Positions 54,267 through 63,209 of a DNA stretch of 64,000 bases are shown here, in pieces (position 1 is the stretch's first letter; each line of letters begins with the position of its first letter). The position numbers and the translations under genes are program-made. The stretch lies in contig NZ_JAIWZC010000001.1 in the NCBI RefSeq assembly GCF_020297485.1, positions 1,612,001 through 1,676,000 on the forward strand. Direction: 5' to 3'. The notes under the pieces were generated by a model. The model did not search any database. It saw nothing but the letters and a program-made list of their open reading frames with translations, and was not told the origin of the DNA. This stretch comes from Enterocloster clostridioformis. GTDB lineage: Bacteria > Bacillota > Clostridia > Lachnospirales > Lachnospiraceae.

Positions 54267-55139
54267 ATGTCCATATATAAGAAAATCGATCAATATCAAG
54301 AAGTCCATGTCACTACTGTAGAAGAAATATACAATACTATTGTTGAGTATAATAAATTTCGTAATCTCCCACGTCATGCTTTTACTGAAGATGGTCCTCT
54401 GCTACAAGGATTTTATAGAGGACAAAACAATAGCGAATGGGATATTTCCCCCAGCTTATTACGGACTAAAATGTCAGAGCCACAAATATTAAAAAATTTT
54501 AATCCCAACAAAAGAATGTCTCTCTTTGGAACAATCGCATATATACAACATCACCAAACCGGAACGCGATTTATTGATTTTACAACCAATCCAGATGTAG
54601 CTATTTTTTTTGCTTGTTTAGGTAGTGATAATACAGACGGAGCAGTTTTTCTATATGATTATGCACCCCATCAGGCAGAATGGTATACATCAGTTGTTTT
54701 ATCAGAATTGGCTCGGTTAGAAAATAATGACAAAATCACAGTTCAGTATTTAGCAGAACAAGTTTTGAAAAATAATCCTGATTTAAGCAACCGCTTCAAT
54801 ACCATAGAAGAACTGAATGGAGGAATAATATCATTTCTTGACCATGGGTTTATGGTTTTACCCGATAATGAAAGTTTGAATGAGAACTTACGACTAAAAC
54901 GACAACAAGGGTGCTTTTTTATATGTGGTGTTGAATTTGAACCAGAACTCATTTCAACTAGACGCTGGTTTTCGCATGCTGGTAAAAATTATTTTTATCC
55001 TCATTCTGCAGTCATTCCATCGGGTTTAAAAAATGGACATACTTTGGTAAAACTTATAATCGCTAAAGAATGTAAACAGGGTATTCTTAAATATCTTGAA
55101 TCAAAAGGAATCACTTATGACTACTTATTTCCTGAATGA
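54267..55139 (+). CDS. FRG domain protein
   Basis: 290 aa. The name-giving motif is FYRGQ (49-53), followed by NSEWDISPSLLR and the conserved HHQTGTRFIDFTTNPDVAIF. FRG proteins are found in phages, elements and defence islands; biochemical activity is not settled. AAGGAGGAAG precedes the ATG. It is the last cargo gene before operon B, and its base composition (AT-rich) differs from the transfer genes. Confidence 0.8.
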   Translation: MSIYKKIDQYQEVHVTTVEEIYNTIVEYNKFRNLPRHAFTEDGPLLQGFYRGQNNSEWDISPSLLRTKMSEPQILKNFNPNKRMSLFGTIAYIQHHQTGTRFIDFTTNPDVAIFFACLGSDNTDGAVFLYDYAPHQAEWYTSVVLSELARLENNDKITVQYLAEQVLKNNPDLSNRFNTIEELNGGIISFLDHGFMVLPDNESLNENLRLKRQQGCFFICGVEFEPELISTRRWFSHAGKNYFYPHSAVIPSGLKNGHTLVKLIIAKECKQGILKYLESKGITYDYLFPE

Positions 55140-55256
55140 GAAAAGAAATACCCAAAGCTCAATGCAGGCTCTAAAAAGTCACATTTTTAAAACGCATTTC
55201 TACTACAATAAACAACTTAATTTAACAATATCAATAATTCATAAAAGCAAAACAAA

Positions 55257-55313
55257 TTGGCACAATATTGGCACAGTTCTGCTCTTTCCCCGTAAAGGCA
55301 TCCATGCTATACT
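55257..55313 (+). promoter_or_regulatory. Transfer operon B promoter with phased TTGGCACA boxes
   Basis: TTGGCACA occurs at 55257-55264 and 55268-55275 (11 bp apart). The 30 bp at 55267-55296 are identical to 36085-36114. The -10-like TATACT is at 55308-55313, again 40 bp from the box. The stretch 55140-55256 before it is AT-rich with no gene. Confidence 0.6.
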
Positions 55314-55337
55314 TGGTACAGTCAAAAATATGTAAAG

Positions 55338-55371
55338 CAGCCGTTTTCCATCCAGGGAAGCGGCTGTTTTC
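55338..55371 (+). terminator. Terminator/attenuator in the operon B leader
   Basis: CAGCCG (55338-55343) pairs with CGGCTG (55361-55366), with an inner TTTCC/GGAAG stem, then TTTTCG. It lies between the promoter and the first operon B gene, as at operon A. Confidence 0.6.
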
Positions 55372-55394
55372 GTCAGAAAGGCGGTGGTTTTACT

Positions 55395-55895
55395 TTGTTC
55401 CAAACAATGTCCAAAGCATCTGGTCGGGCCTCTCCTCATAAGGACAGACCTAGAAGAAACATGGCATCCATACTGAAAAATGAGAATGGGGATGTCAACT
55501 ATTTCAGTACTGTAGTGTTCATTTTCATTGCTGTACTCCTGCTGGCATTCATCCTGAACTTGTTCAGCATTATCTCCACCAAGCAGGAACTGGACCACTG
55601 TGCAGACCAGATGGTAAAACAGATCCAGCTCTCAGGGGGCGTCAACAGAGAAACAGACCAGCTTTTTAACTTCCTCTGCTCTCAGATCCAAGGGGCGGAA
55701 GGCATCTCTTATACCATTGATGCTTCCTACAAATCACCCACTCCGTCCGGTATGAGCCGAGCTATCCAGTTGGGTACCCCCTTCTACATCACGATCAAAG
55801 GGCGGGCAAAGCTGGGCGGCTTCTGGAACTTCAATCTGGTAAATATCACGGTTGTTTCCAGAGGAGCGGGCGTCAGTGAGCATTACTGGAAATGA
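55395..55895 (+). CDS. DUF4320-like pseudopilin/TadE-type protein
   Basis: 166 aa (TTG start at 55395; an ATG at 55407 is an alternative). A basic N-terminus and NENGDVNYFST precede one membrane helix (VVFIFIAVLLLAFILNLFSI). An external domain of about 100 residues follows. The shape, GD-N motif and position match DUF4320/TadE-like minor pilins. It is the first gene of the Tad-like operon and overlaps the next start by four bases. Confidence 0.7.
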   Translation: MFQTMSKASGRASPHKDRPRRNMASILKNENGDVNYFSTVVFIFIAVLLLAFILNLFSIISTKQELDHCADQMVKQIQLSGGVNRETDQLFNFLCSQIQGAEGISYTIDASYKSPTPSGMSRAIQLGTPFYITIKGRAKLGGFWNFNLVNITVVSRGAGVSEHYWK

Positions 55896-56419
55896 GGTGG
55901 CGCATGAAGAAACCGTTCCAACGTATGAAAAGCAGCACAGGCAGGAATCCTCTCGGAAATGACCGTGGGGATATTTCTATTTTTACCTGTTTTTTTGTGG
56001 TAGGGATCGTGATGCTGGTTTCCTTCCTGCTGCTGTACGCTTCCATCCGTATTACCTGCATCAACATCCGTAATGGTGCCAAGATGGAGCTGAACAACTT
56101 AAGCGCCAGCATCTATGCAGACACTTACCGTTCCCAGAGAGAAACCAATTTCAGTGAATATCTGAATACCCTCTATTCCAGCAGCGATTATACCGCCATG
56201 CTGGAAGACATGGTGACAGACGGTCTTGCAAACAAAATCCCTCTTTCCACGGATGACTACCGGGTCAGGGATATTAGTCTTGCCTTCCATGTGACTGGCG
56301 ACCGTGTGGAATATGTCTTCACCTGCAACGTCGAATTCTATGTCTACATGTTCGGCCATTCTTACCCTGCTATTACCCAGCGTGTAGAACTGACCGGCTA
56401 CCACAACACCAAATTCTGA
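55892..56419 (+). CDS. TadF/TadE-like minor pilin
   Basis: 175 aa. After a basic start, NDRGDISIFTCFFVVGIVML carries the hydrophobic pilin-like helix, followed by an external domain with VTGDRVEYVFTCNVEFYVYM. It is similar in plan to the protein before it and probably part of the same pilus or channel. The ATG overlaps the preceding stop (ATGA); a second ATG at 55904 is possible. Confidence 0.65.
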   Translation: MRWRMKKPFQRMKSSTGRNPLGNDRGDISIFTCFFVVGIVMLVSFLLLYASIRITCINIRNGAKMELNNLSASIYADTYRSQRETNFSEYLNTLYSSSDYTAMLEDMVTDGLANKIPLSTDDYRVRDISLAFHVTGDRVEYVFTCNVEFYVYMFGHSYPAITQRVELTGYHNTKF

Positions 56420-56468
56420 GCTGCCGGACAAACGGCAGTGCGAACTATGAAAGGAGCTTACCACATTT

Positions 56469-56585
56469 ATGAAGAAACTGTTGAAATCCAAAAAATTCAT
56501 TTTCACCACATTTTTTACAGCAGTCGCAGGTTTTTTGGCCATCCGTTTTATTGGGCACCGCAGGACAGAAAGCAAAAATTTTTGA
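56469..56585 (+). CDS. 38-aa single-helix membrane peptide
   Basis: MKKLLKSKKFIFTTFFTAVA begins the peptide, with one hydrophobic helix and a basic tail (GHRRTESKNF). AAAGGAG lies twelve bases upstream. It fills the gap between two operon B genes and shares the MKK-LKSK beginning with the next protein. Function unknown. Confidence 0.5.
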   Translation: MKKLLKSKKFIFTTFFTAVAGFLAIRFIGHRRTESKNF

Positions 56586-56653
56586 TCACCTGTTGAAAAA
56601 CCGTTTTCCAGAACGTATAGGATATATAGAAGAGTAAAGGAGATGATCATGAT

Positions 56654-57232
56654 ATGAAAAAAATCTTAAAATCCAAAGGATTCCTTGTCACTGTCCTTTC
56701 TGTATCCTGCATTGCTATCTTAATCGCTTGTTTCTGGGTAAGCAGAGATACAAAGACTGCTTTCTTGCCTGATGAACCGCCACCCGATACTGCCCAGGAA
56801 AATTGGACGGATACACCGGAGTCTGTTACGGAAAGCAACTCCTGGAATCCCCCAAAAAGCAGCAAACCCACTCAGGAAGATACAGACAGAAAACTGGAGG
56901 AATATCCAAAAATGACGGAAGAAAATGAGCAGGAAGTCGTTTTTGACTTTATCCCGGCAGAAACAAAAGAGGAATCTGCTTCCCCACCGCCGCCGGAGGG
57001 CAAGACAATCATGGCCAATCCCGGAGAAGATCATCCTTTGAAACCGACTCCGGAAGCAGACGCTTCTTCTGCTGATGCTGGAAAGGATAGTACACCTTCT
57101 GCTGGCTCCACTAACGAAAACGGTGCTGTATATGATCCGGTGTTCGGCTGGGTGGTTCCCGGTCAGATCAACCAGTCTTCTATAGACAGCAGCGGTGACC
57201 CGAACAAAATGGTAGGAAATATGGGAAACTGA
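56654..57232 (+). CDS. Membrane-anchored Pro/Glu/Ser-rich protein (DUF6550-like)
   Basis: 192 aa. One N-terminal helix (GFLVTVLSVSCIAILIACFW) is followed by a long external, unstructured Pro/Glu/Thr/Ser region and a short conserved end (YDPVFGWVVPGQINQSSIDS). I associate the end motif with DUF6550 but cannot confirm it. It may be a spacer protein of the transfer apparatus at the cell surface. Confidence 0.6.
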   Translation: MKKILKSKGFLVTVLSVSCIAILIACFWVSRDTKTAFLPDEPPPDTAQENWTDTPESVTESNSWNPPKSSKPTQEDTDRKLEEYPKMTEENEQEVVFDFIPAETKEESASPPPPEGKTIMANPGEDHPLKPTPEADASSADAGKDSTPSAGSTNENGAVYDPVFGWVVPGQINQSSIDSSGDPNKMVGNMGN

Positions 57233-57291
57233 TGGTATCCTGCCAGATATCAGCCATTGGCTGTACTACATACAACTGAATATGGAACCTG

Positions 57292-57321
57292 GAAAGCCGT
57301 CGCTACTGGCGGTTTTCTTTT
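57292..57321 (+). terminator. Partial terminator inside operon B
   Basis: GAAAGCCGTC pairs with GGCGGTTTTC (two G-U pairs) and is followed by TTTTA. It lies 60 bp after the preceding gene and 115 bp before the intron-interrupted gene. Confidence 0.5.
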
Positions 57322-57435
57322 ATGCCTCAATATGCAAAACACGCATGTGACGTGTCTTCTGTATGTCTCAACAGGCAGAGAACATACTTGTGATATGTTT
57401 TCTGTTCCCTGAAAAAGATTGGAGAGTGATATTGT

Positions 57436-60400
57436 TTGAAACGCTTTTATGCCCTTCTGTGTGCTGCCGCACTTTTTATGTGCCTGTTCCCGGTACAGGT
57501 TTTCGCCTCCGGTCAGGGCAATATTGACGGTGGCGCTGCGTCCGTAAGTGCGTAGAAATACTATGCATGTGGACTATTAAGAAATCTGTCTTTGGCAAGA
57601 CAGTCGTGTAAAAGTATCAAAGGTTATTAAATTAACCGCACGATTACCAACAGACTTATCTGCAATGGAAACAACGCAGGGAGTGTAGCATGTCTGTAAC
57701 GCCGTAAATGAGCCTAACTATCATGGCTTAGATGTAATGGCAAGGTAAAAGGTTAGATATGAGGATAAAAGTTTTATTACTTGAATGACAGTCTGAGGTG
57801 GCATAGTCGAGCCGCTGATGTAAGGATAGTTGAAAAGTCAGAGTGATGTTGAAGTTGCATACCCGCCCGCGTGCAAGAGTTCGTGATACTAGCATCAACC
57901 ACCCATTGTAAATGGGAAAAGGCGAACGTCATATCCGACAATCTAACAAGCTGTGTTCTTAATGGTCTAAGCGGAGATTGCCTAAATCGGAACGCTATGT
58001 AAATAGCTATGTGTAATGCCGAAAGGGGATAAATTCCAAGATGTAAAAAGTCAAGGAAGATGACACTGAATATCCGACATGGTAACAGAGTCCCCATAGT
58101 AGTCTGCGATTGGGTAATGCCAATTACATGAGGTGAAATTCCTCGCGGCGAAGGGGGACAGTTTATCTTTTAATACAAATTGAAGAAAGGTGCGTGAGGC
58201 ATTGAGAAATCCGATTGATGTATTAAACAGTTTGAAGTCAAAATCCTGCAATGAAAACTACAAATTTGAACGGCTGTACCGCAATCTGTACAACCCTGAC
58301 TTTTACCTGTTGGCATACCAAAATATCTACGCCAACGAGGGGAATATGACAGAAGGAGCAGACGGCAAAACCATTGACGGAATGGGAATGAACAGGATTA
58401 ACGGCTTGATAGCGCAGATGAAAAACCACAGCTATCAGCCAAAACCAGCACGCAGAACCTACATCAAAAAGAAAAACGGTAAATTGCGCCCATTGGGCAT
58501 ACCGTCAGTTGATGACAAGCTGGTACAGGAAATCGTCAGAATGATTTTGGAAAGTATTTATGATGACAGTTTTAGTGAACGCTCCCACGGTTTTAGGCCA
58601 AATCGCAGCTGTCACACAGCCCTAAAGCAAATCAAGTGTGAATTTACAGCGGTGAAATGGTTCATTGAGGGGGATATTAAAGGTTTCTTTGACAACATTG
58701 ACCATCAAATCATGGTGGCATTACTGCGTAAGAGAATACAGGACGAATATTTTTTGGCATTGGTGTGGAAATTCCTAAAAGCAGGGTATCTTGAGGACTG
58801 GGTATATCACAAAACGTATTCTGGCACCCCGCAAGGCTCTATCATTAGTCCGATACTGTCAAACATCTATTTAGATGAGTTTGATAAGTACATGGAAAAC
58901 TACAAAAATGGCTTTGACCAAGGTAACGGTAAGGAAAACAACCCGGAATACAGGCAATGGGAATACAAACTAAAATACATTCGTCACAAGAAATATCCCA
59001 AAGCCAAATGGGAATGTATGACCGCCGAAGAAAAGAAACCTGTTATCAAATATGCAAAAAGTCTAAAGAAACAAATGCACTCCCTGCCCTACTCAAATCC
59101 AATGGACGAGGGCTACAAGCGACTTGTGTATGTACGCTATGCAGATGATTGGTTGTGCGGAGTAATCGGAAGCAAAGAAGATGCGGAAAATATCAAGGCG
59201 GATATTAAAAAGTATCTGGCTGAAACGCTGAAATTGGAGTTATCCGAAGAAAAAACGCTCATTACGCATAGTAGTGACAGCAAAGCTAAGTTTTTGGGAT
59301 ATGAAATCTACACCACCAAAGACGAAAGCATTAAGCGTCACAAAAACGGTCAGACCAGACGTACACGCATGGGCAGAATACAGCTTTACGTTCCAAAAGA
59401 AAAGTGGTTGGGTAAACTGTTGGACTACGGTGCTTTGCAAATCAAATATGACAAGAATAACAATAACCAAGAAATCTACAAACCTGTTCACAGAAACTAT
59501 TTAGTCAACAATGATGACCTTGAAATACTCATGCAGTATAATTCTGAAATCCGTGGATTCTACAATTATTATCGGATTGCGGACAATGTGAGCGTGCTGA
59601 ACAATTTCTTTTATGTGATGAAGTTTAGCCTGTTTAAGACCTATGGCAGAAAGTATCAAAAGCGCATAGGTCAAATCAGAAAGCAGTTTGGGTATGATAA
59701 GAAATTTGGCATAGAGTACGAAACGAAACAGGGAAAACAAAAAATGTTTTTGTACAACGAGGGGTTCACCAAGCAAAATATTAAGGTGATAACCAGTGCC
59801 AGTGTTGACAATGTTCCGTCAATTAGTAGAAGATATGGACGTTCGGGGTTAATTGCAAGATTAAAAGCGAATATGTGTGAATACTGTGGGGCAACAAATG
59901 TACCCATGGAAATTCATCATGTCAAAAAGCTGAAAAACCTCAAAGGCAAGAAAAATTGGGAGCGTCACATGATTGCTATGAAAAGAAAAACGATGGTACT
60001 CTGCTTGGACTGCCATCAAAAATTGCACGCAGGTAAATTAGACTAAAACTGATAGATAAACGGAGAGCCGTATACATCGAGAGATGTCCGTACGGTTCGG
60101 AGGGGAGTGTCTGAAAACCTACCATAGCAATATGGCAAGGCGTTGGGCGCTTACCCTGTGCGGCAGCATGAACCAGGGCACTTCCACCAACTTCTGGTCT
60201 CCCGGTAATGACGGAGTACGGGTCACCGTTGTAGATGCCCAGTCCGGTTCCGCCGTCAGCGCACCGGTAGACTTTGCCAACCGCAGCCAGTCCTCCACGA
60301 TCCTTCATTTTGGCAAAGTAAATAAGATTCAATATAAAAACGGAGCATCTCTTTCCATGCAGTCCGGTGTTCCTTATAACTGTCTTCAGCCCTCCTATTC

Positions 60401-61757
60401 CATGCCGGCTATCATGACCAGCAACAGCCGGCCTGCTACTATTGAAGCTATTAAGCGTTACTTCTGCTCGGAATATGCCTGCATGATGGTGGCAGATGCC
60501 ACCGGCGTCAACTATGACAAAATGCTGGCCGGAGACTATAAGATCATGCTGGAGCCGATTGCTTATGTAACCTTCAATGGTGTCAAATACTGTTTTACCG
60601 CAACAGAAGCTGCTCTTTATGATCAACTCTCCGCTGGCTCCTTACGAAGTAAGCTTCCCTCTGTGGCATTTCAAAACCTGCCCCTTGCCTTGTTCCTCGA
60701 ATATAGTGATCTGGGATTCCCGGCCTGGACCGGAGGCAGACGGGGAATACAGTCCAATGCAGATATCATCAATACACTGGGCATTGGTATTGTATGGTTC
60801 GAGGGTGTGGAAGAACCCAGTGGGGAGATTGAGGCGCCCGATGTAGAATACCGGGTAAACACGGATGTGATCACTGCCATCCGTCTTCGGACCAACAGAC
60901 GTCTGACACCGGATAACCCAGCAACAGTCACGTTCCACATCCTGGGAAAGGCTTATACCGTCCGCAACATTGTCATTCCTGCGAATGACTCCCAGCTGGT
61001 GTGGGTGAAATGGCACACGCCTGACACTCCTCAGACCATCACGATTACTGTGAACTTAAGCAGCGGATTTACTGCCCAAGATACCTTTGTGGCAAAAATA
61101 GTGGACTTAAATGAAAAGATCCCGCCCGACCCGCTGGCAACCGACATCAATCCTGGTTATTCTGTTCCCTCACTCCCAGTAAATCCACAGAAACTCAGTG
61201 CGAGCTGGGGCGTATGGAACTGCTACTGGGTTCCGGACTGGCAATGGTGCGACCATGGTGAGGATGGCGGACACTGGGTTGACCGTGGTGACTGGGAATA
61301 TGATTATACCGGCTACTCGGCCTCCATCAGCGGAGTTATGACACTGATGCCGGATGATATTGTGCCAACAGCAAACGGAAAAGATATGAAAAGCGGATAC
61401 GGTGTCAAGACTGAGGTACGGGCAGTGCTTTCCACCGATTCACCGGACGGACATCATACCAATCCCCAGACAGCGTTCTCTGTGTTCCCAGAATTTCAGT
61501 ACAAGACGTATCTCCGGCTTTTGCAGCGCGTTTCCAGCGGACGCAGTGCAAAATTTATCTTCCGGCCCAATGAATTTTCCACTTACGGGCGAACGGTACA
61601 TTTTACCCCCGTGTGGTTCCCGGACAACACCAGCTATACTGTGTATACACAGGTATGGGATACCTGGACGCCAGACGGGATGTTGTCGGTAAACCTTGAT
61701 GATTCTGTCACCATTCATCAAAGTGTGTTTGACGACTGGTACACGAACCGTGAATAG
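57436..61757 (+). CDS. Secreted element protein, interrupted by a group II intron
   Basis: Exon 1 (57436-57547) starts with TTG behind GGAGAG and encodes a signal peptide (KRFYALLCAAALFMCLFPVQ, cut near VFA) and GQGNIDGG. Exon 2 resumes near 60160 with GSMNQGTSTNFWSPGNDGV and runs to 61757. Joining 57547 to 60160 gives an unbroken frame (ASV-SGSMNQG) of about 570 aa with Trp-rich C-terminal beta domains (DWQWCDHGEDGGHWVDRGDW). It is probably a surface protein of the transfer apparatus. Without splicing, translation stops at 57555. Confidence 0.7.
57548..60159 (+). mobile_element. Group II intron with reverse transcriptase
   Basis: The 5' end is GTGCGTAG at 57548. Domain V is at about 60064-60097 (GAGCCGTATACATC, GAGA loop, GATGTCCGTACGGTTC). 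Domain VI pairs GGGGAGTGTCT with GGGCGCTTACCC and leaves A60153 bulged as branch point. The 3' end is placed at 60159, which keeps the host frame; an error of a few bases is possible. The 640-nt 5' ribozyme part precedes the reverse transcriptase. Confidence 0.85.
58202..60046 (+). CDS. ltrA: Group II intron reverse transcriptase/maturase with HNH endonuclease
   Basis: 614 aa from TTG at 58202 behind AAAGGTG (an in-frame GTG at 58190 is an alternative). RT motifs: RPLGIPSVDDKLVQ, FRPNRSCHTALKQI, EGDIKGFFDNID, GTPQGSIISPILSNIYLD and the catalytic VRYADDW. A long insert before YADD and the X/maturase domain follow. The C-terminal HNH zinc motif is CEYCG ... IHHVKKL ... CLDCHQKLH. It splices the intron and copies it into new sites. 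Confidence 0.95.
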   Translation: MRNPIDVLNSLKSKSCNENYKFERLYRNLYNPDFYLLAYQNIYANEGNMTEGADGKTIDGMGMNRINGLIAQMKNHSYQPKPARRTYIKKKNGKLRPLGIPSVDDKLVQEIVRMILESIYDDSFSERSHGFRPNRSCHTALKQIKCEFTAVKWFIEGDIKGFFDNIDHQIMVALLRKRIQDEYFLALVWKFLKAGYLEDWVYHKTYSGTPQGSIISPILSNIYLDEFDKYMENYKNGFDQGNGKENNPEYRQWEYKLKYIRHKKYPKAKWECMTAEEKKPVIKYAKSLKKQMHSLPYSNPMDEGYKRLVYVRYADDWLCGVIGSKEDAENIKADIKKYLAETLKLELSEEKTLITHSSDSKAKFLGYEIYTTKDESIKRHKNGQTRRTRMGRIQLYVPKEKWLGKLLDYGALQIKYDKNNNNQEIYKPVHRNYLVNNDDLEILMQYNSEIRGFYNYYRIADNVSVLNNFFYVMKFSLFKTYGRKYQKRIGQIRKQFGYDKKFGIEYETKQGKQKMFLYNEGFTKQNIKVITSASVDNVPSISRRYGRSGLIARLKANMCEYCGATNVPMEIHHVKKLKNLKGKKNWERHMIAMKRKTMVLCLDCHQKLHAGKLD

Positions 61758-62226
61758 CCGGATACTTTCTCTCTATGAACCACTGGTCTTCGCATGCATC
61801 GCTGGATTTGCAGCATATGACCTGAAAAAGAAGCGGGTGTCTGATCGGGCACTCTTCTTCTTTTGCCCGCTTGCGTTTCTGGCACCTTTTGTCCATATAG
61901 GATTCTTTTGGAATCAGCCACTGCTTTTGATCTCCCTTTTTTGTTCTCTTGGCGGGGCCGCAGCCGGCTTTCTGATTCTTCTGGCAGCGGCAATGCTATC
62001 CTTGGACGGCGCAGGAATAGGCGGAGGAGACATCAAACTGGCTGCAGTCATGGGATTTATCTATGGCCCCTCCCGCATGCTGGCAGTTCTTCTGATTGCC
62101 TCCGGCCTTGCTACTGGTCTGTCCCTTGCAGTAGGAAGGAAACACCAGGAAGAGAAACTTTCCCTTCCCTTTGTTCCCTTCCTTATGGCCGGGAGCCTGA
62201 CTGTCACACTGGCTGCGATCCTATAA
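61750..62226 (+). CDS. cpaA: Prepilin peptidase, CpaA/TadV type (A24)
   Basis: 158 aa, start GTG at 61750 overlapping the previous stop. The two catalytic aspartates are in AAYDLKKKRVSD and GIGGGDIKL (GxGD). Five to six membrane helices. It cleaves and perhaps methylates prepilins in the membrane. It is in the Tad-like operon with cpaB and cpaE. Confidence 0.8.
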   Translation: MNSRILSLYEPLVFACIAGFAAYDLKKKRVSDRALFFFCPLAFLAPFVHIGFFWNQPLLLISLFCSLGGAAAGFLILLAAAMLSLDGAGIGGGDIKLAAVMGFIYGPSRMLAVLLIASGLATGLSLAVGRKHQEEKLSLPFVPFLMAGSLTVTLAAIL

Positions 62227-62293
62227 CAGCGCTCTTTTTATAGAATACCATGCGCTGTTTGCACTACATATAGAATAGGAGTGAATAAAAATC

Positions 62294-63184
62294 ATGAAAT
62301 TAAACAACCGCTTTATTTTCGGCCTGCTCAGCATCCTTCTGGCGGCCGTAATTGCTTTTGTCGCCCTGCCCACCATTGCAAAACAGACCAACGGCAAGAC
62401 GGAAATTGTCCGTATCTCCAAACCTATACTTAAAGGCGAACAGATCACAGCGGGCAACACGGAAATCGTGGAAGTCGGAAGTTATAACCTGCCTCCGAAC
62501 ATTGCCCACTCTCTTGCAGATGTCAAAGGACTCTATGCTACAGCAGATCTTTCCCAAGGAGATTATATTCTGACCTCCAAGACCAGCGCCACCCCAATAT
62601 CCTCAGATGTAGCGCTGAACAGCATCCCTTCCGGAAAGGTTGCGATCTCCCTGACCGTAAAAACGCTGGCCTCCGGCCTATCTGATAAGCTGCAGCCAAA
62701 CGATATCATCCGTGTCTACCATTTCCTTGATGTGGCAGAGGAGGTTCCGGAACTGCGTTTTGTCAAGGTGCTGTCTGTCACGGATGCCAAAGGCGTTAAT
62801 GTGGACAATACGAAAGACCCTGTGGAGGATGAAGAAAAACAGCAGTCAGCAACCATTACCGTCCTGGCAAGTCCGGAGCAGGCACGGGTCATCACTTCCC
62901 TGGAAAATGACGGCGTTGCCCATGTGGCCCTGATCTCCCGCAACAACGACAAACTGGCGGAGGAACTTCTTGCAGCACAGGAACTGTTCCTGCAGGAGAT
63001 CTATTTCCCGGAACCGGAAGAGGAAGAAACAGAAAGCGAATTCGGTGAACAGGAATCTGACGGTGCAGAAAAATCTGAGGACGAGTCTGCATCCACAGAA
63101 GAAACAAAATTTGAGGGGGCTGTGGAAGATGGGAAAGATAACCCTGAAAGCGGAAAAGACACAGAAGGAAATAAGGCCGGATAA
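62294..63184 (+). CDS. cpaB: Flp pilus assembly protein CpaB (SAF domain)
   Basis: 296 aa. One N-terminal helix (FIFGLLSILLAAVIAFVALP) is followed by a SAF domain (ILKGEQITAGNTEIVEV, then DLSQGDYILTSKTSA) and an RcpC-like domain (LASGLSDKLQPNDIIRVY). The last 70 residues are strongly acidic. CpaB is a periplasmic/external part of Tad pilus systems. The ATG follows GAATAGGAGTG. Confidence 0.85.
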   Translation: MKLNNRFIFGLLSILLAAVIAFVALPTIAKQTNGKTEIVRISKPILKGEQITAGNTEIVEVGSYNLPPNIAHSLADVKGLYATADLSQGDYILTSKTSATPISSDVALNSIPSGKVAISLTVKTLASGLSDKLQPNDIIRVYHFLDVAEEVPELRFVKVLSVTDAKGVNVDNTKDPVEDEEKQQSATITVLASPEQARVITSLENDGVAHVALISRNNDKLAEELLAAQELFLQEIYFPEPEEEETESEFGEQESDGAEKSEDESASTEETKFEGAVEDGKDNPESGKDTEGNKAG

Positions 63185-63209
63185 CGACCGGAAAGGAGGA
63201 ATGATTTCC

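Noticed and set aside
60084..60159. Independent start of the exon 2 protein at 60084
   Set aside because: This stretch belongs to intron domains V and VI; the protein sequence becomes family-like only after the predicted splice point.
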